A DNA stretch of 7,845 nt from contig PUNI01000345.1 of assembly GCA_003551745.1 (NCBI GenBank), forward strand, positions 1-7,845, read 5' to 3'. This DNA is from Paracoccaceae bacterium. GTDB lineage: Bacteria; Pseudomonadota; Alphaproteobacteria; Rhodobacterales; Rhodobacteraceae. The translations under genes and the position numbers were made by a program. Every line of letters begins with the position of its first letter. Within the stretch, counting starts at the first letter, position 1. The notes under the pieces are model-generated. The model was given only the letters and a program-made list of their open reading frames with translations. It ran no database searches and had not been told where the DNA came from. Of this stretch, positions 6,207 through 7,845 are shown piece by piece.

Positions 6207-7217
6207 ATGAAAACCAATCTGAAACTGGCTCTCACCACCGCGCTTGCCGCGGGCCTCGCGCTGCCGGCCGCCGCCGACATCTCGCCCCGCACCATCTCGA
6301 TCTCGAACGGGGTGGCCGAGACCCACCCGGTGGGCAATGGCGTCGCCGCGATGAAGGAGTGCATCGACGAGCGCACCGGCGGGGCGTGGACGGTCAACGC
6401 CTTCTGGTCCTCGGCGCTGGGCGACGATCTCGCCGCCACCCAGGCGCTCCGCTCGGGCACGCAGGAGATGGTGATCACCTCGACCTCGCCGCTCGTGGGA
6501 ATCGAGCCCGCGCTCGGCGTCTTCGACCTGCCGTTCCTCTTCGCCGACGAGGCCGAGGCCGACGCCATCCTCGACGGCGACTTCGGGCAGTTCATCTCCG
6601 ACAAGATGCCCGAGCGAGGCCTCATCAACCTCGCCTGGTGGGAGAACGGCTTCCGCAACCTGACCAACTCTGTGCGCCCGGTGACGTCGCTGGAGGATTT
6701 CGACGGCATGCGCGTGCGCGTCATGCAGAACAACATCTTCCTCGACACCTTCCAGGCGCTGGGCACCAACGCCACGCCGATGGCCTTCGGCGAGGTGTTC
6801 ACGGCACTGGAGACCCGGGCCATCGACGCCCAGGAAAACCCCTTCGTCACCATCGACACCTCCCAGTTCTACGAGGTGCAGGACTATCTCTCGGCGACGC
6901 GGCACGCCTACACACCCTTCATGGTGCTGTTCTCGGGCCCGATCTGGAACGGCTACTCCGAAGAGGAGCAGGCGATCCTCGTCGAATGCGCCGAGGTCGG
7001 CCGCGACGTGCAGCGCGCGGTCAGCCGCGAGCTGTCGGGCCAGTCGCTGGACAACGTGATGGCGGCGGGCATGCAGTTCAACGAGATTGACCCGGGCGAG
7101 ATGACCCGCATCCGCGAGGCGGTGGCCGGGGTCTACGAGCGGCACGCCGAAAGCATCGGCCCGGACGTCGTCCAGCGCATGATGGAAGAACTGGAGGCCC
7201 TGCGCGGCGAGCAGTGA
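6207..7217 (+). CDS. TRAP transporter periplasmic substrate-binding protein (DctP type)
   Basis: A 336-residue periplasmic protein that captures the substrate and delivers it to the two permeases. A Sec signal peptide covers residues 1-23 (two Lys, then LALTTALAAGLALP, cleavage likely after AAA before Asp24). Family features: FDLPFLF (106-112), NGFRNLTN (147-154) with Arg150, and GMRVRVMQN (167-175), where Arg171 aligns with the conserved arginine that binds the substrate carboxylate. FGEVFTALETRAIDAQENP (194-212) follows, the typical hinge-side block. This predicts an organic-acid ligand, consistent with a sugar acid, but not a particular one. Two cysteines (52 and 261) remain after export and could form a disulfide; that is speculative. 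The gene comes last in a Q-M-P order, has its own strong ribosome site, and is followed by an intrinsic terminator, closing the operon. Confidence 0.95.
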   Translation: MKTNLKLALTTALAAGLALPAAADISPRTISISNGVAETHPVGNGVAAMKECIDERTGGAWTVNAFWSSALGDDLAATQALRSGTQEMVITSTSPLVGIEPALGVFDLPFLFADEAEADAILDGDFGQFISDKMPERGLINLAWWENGFRNLTNSVRPVTSLEDFDGMRVRVMQNNIFLDTFQALGTNATPMAFGEVFTALETRAIDAQENPFVTIDTSQFYEVQDYLSATRHAYTPFMVLFSGPIWNGYSEEEQAILVECAEVGRDVQRAVSRELSGQSLDNVMAAGMQFNEIDPGEMTRIREAVAGVYERHAESIGPDVVQRMMEELEALRGEQ

Positions 7218-7241
7218 CGCCCGTCCGGATCCCGGCTCATC

Positions 7242-7269
7242 GGGGCGCCCTCCGGGCGCCCCTTTCCTT
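7242..7269 (+). terminator. Intrinsic terminator of the TRAP operon
   Basis: GGGGCGCCC (7242-7250) and GGGCGCCCC (7254-7262) form a perfect 9-bp GC stem with a 3-base loop, followed by TTTCCTT. It lies 24 bases after the binding-protein stop and 14 bases before the next start codon, so it separates the TRAP operon from the EamA gene, at least partly. Confidence 0.85.
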
Positions 7270-7283
7270 GCAGGGGACGGCGC

Positions 7284-7845
7284 ATGCCCACCGATCCACC
7301 GGCCGCGCGCGCGGCCCTTCTCGGTCCGGCGCAGGTCGGGGTGCTGGTCATGCTGGCCGGCATGTTCCTCTTCGCGCTGAACGATGCACTGGGAAAATGG
7401 CTGGTGGCCACCTATTCGGTGGGCCAGGTACTGCTGATCCGCAGCCTTGCCGCGCTGGTGGTGCTGGCGCCCTTCCTGTGGCTGTTCGGCCCGGCGCGGC
7501 TGTTGCGTGTCGAACGGCCTGGCCTGCAGGCGCTGCGCGCCGTCTTCGCCACCGCCGAGGTCTTCTGCTTCTACTCGGCCGTGCGGCATCTGCCGCTGGC
7601 CGATGTCATGACCTACTGGCTCGCCGCGCCGATCTATGTCGCCGCGCTGTCGCCCTTCCTTCTGGGCGAGCGGGTGGGCCCGCTGCGCTGGGCCGCGATC
7701 GGCTTGGGCTTTGTCGGCGTGCTGCTGGCGCTGGCGCCCTCGGGCGCCGTGGCGCCGGCGGCTACGGTGACGGCGGTCGCGGGCTCGCTGTGCTTTGCGC
7801 TGATGATGATCACCGGCCGCACGCTGCGCGGCACGCCCGACACCG
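7284..7845 (+). CDS. EamA/DMT-superfamily permease, 5' part (cut by the window end)
   Basis: The first 187 codons of a membrane transporter of the drug/metabolite transporter superfamily; members usually have about 280-300 residues and ten helices in two EamA repeats. The first repeat is seen from about residue 17 (VGVLVMLAGMFLFALNDALGKWL) to 151. It includes LLIRSLAALVVL (50-61), an arginine-containing helix typical of the family, and LLGERVGPLRWAAIGLGFVG (126-145), the end-of-repeat signature. The second repeat begins near 160 (TVTAVAGSLCFALMMITGRT). ATG 7284 has AGGGGA (7272-7277) six bases before it. The frame has no stop up to the window edge. Because a terminator lies just upstream, it is probably its own transcription unit or served by read-through. 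Substrate is unknown; amino-acid or metabolite export is common in this family. Confidence 0.88.
   Translation, partial: MPTDPPAARAALLGPAQVGVLVMLAGMFLFALNDALGKWLVATYSVGQVLLIRSLAALVVLAPFLWLFGPARLLRVERPGLQALRAVFATAEVFCFYSAVRHLPLADVMTYWLAAPIYVAALSPFLLGERVGPLRWAAIGLGFVGVLLALAPSGAVAPAATVTAVAGSLCFALMMITGRTLRGTPDT

Noticed and set aside
4739..6859. A 706-codon minus-strand open frame across the TRAP permease and binding-protein genes
   Set aside because: It lies antisense to three clear genes, its translation is rich in His, Asp, Gln and Arg with no domain pattern, and such frames are expected when third positions are mostly G or C.
6024..7589. A 521-codon minus-strand open frame over the binding-protein gene
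   Set aside because: Antisense shadow of the DctP and EamA genes; it also crosses the terminator hairpin and has a low-complexity charged composition.

Overview
This window looks like chromosomal DNA of a GC-rich alphaproteobacterium. High GC at third codon positions, long antisense shadow frames and a QMP-type TRAP transporter beside a LacI-family regulator all fit Rhodobacteraceae (Paracoccus/Rhodobacter/roseobacter relatives). That assignment is inferred from style and gene content; there is no marker gene here. Genes are tightly packed and there is no sign of mobile elements, CRISPR, rRNA or tRNA.

Layout. (1) Positions 1-2119, plus strand: a class I glutamine-amidotransferase-like hydrolase of the gamma-glutamyl-GABA hydrolase (peptidase C26) family, then a major facilitator transporter closely resembling Fsr (fosmidomycin resistance protein). 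(2) Positions 2127-4138, minus strand: a two-gene unit in which a LacI-family repressor gene is followed 26 bp later by a short-chain dehydrogenase/epimerase of the D-erythronate dehydrogenase (DenD) type. (3) Positions 4139-4340: a divergent control region with a TTGACA box, palindromes suited to a LacI-type repressor, and a possible 14-residue leader peptide. (4) Positions 4341-7217, plus strand: a complete tripartite TRAP transporter in the order small permease (DctQ), large permease (DctM), periplasmic binding protein (DctP), ended by a strong intrinsic terminator. (5) From 7284 to the window edge: the first two thirds of an EamA/DMT-type permease.

How the parts may work together: the TRAP transporter would bring in a carboxylate, most likely a sugar acid. 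The LacI-type protein would sense it and repress both divergent units, and DenD would oxidise the C2 hydroxyl of a four-carbon (or similar) aldonate with NAD+. The kinase, decarboxylase and isomerase that usually complete four-carbon acid-sugar catabolism (OtnK, OtnC, OtnI) are not in the window. The substrate is therefore inferred from DenD family membership only.

I see no clearly novel system. The points most worth checking are regulatory: mutually exclusive hairpins over the start codon of the Fsr-like gene, a leader ORF overlapping the start of the small TRAP permease gene as ATGA, and repressor-site candidates between the divergent units.
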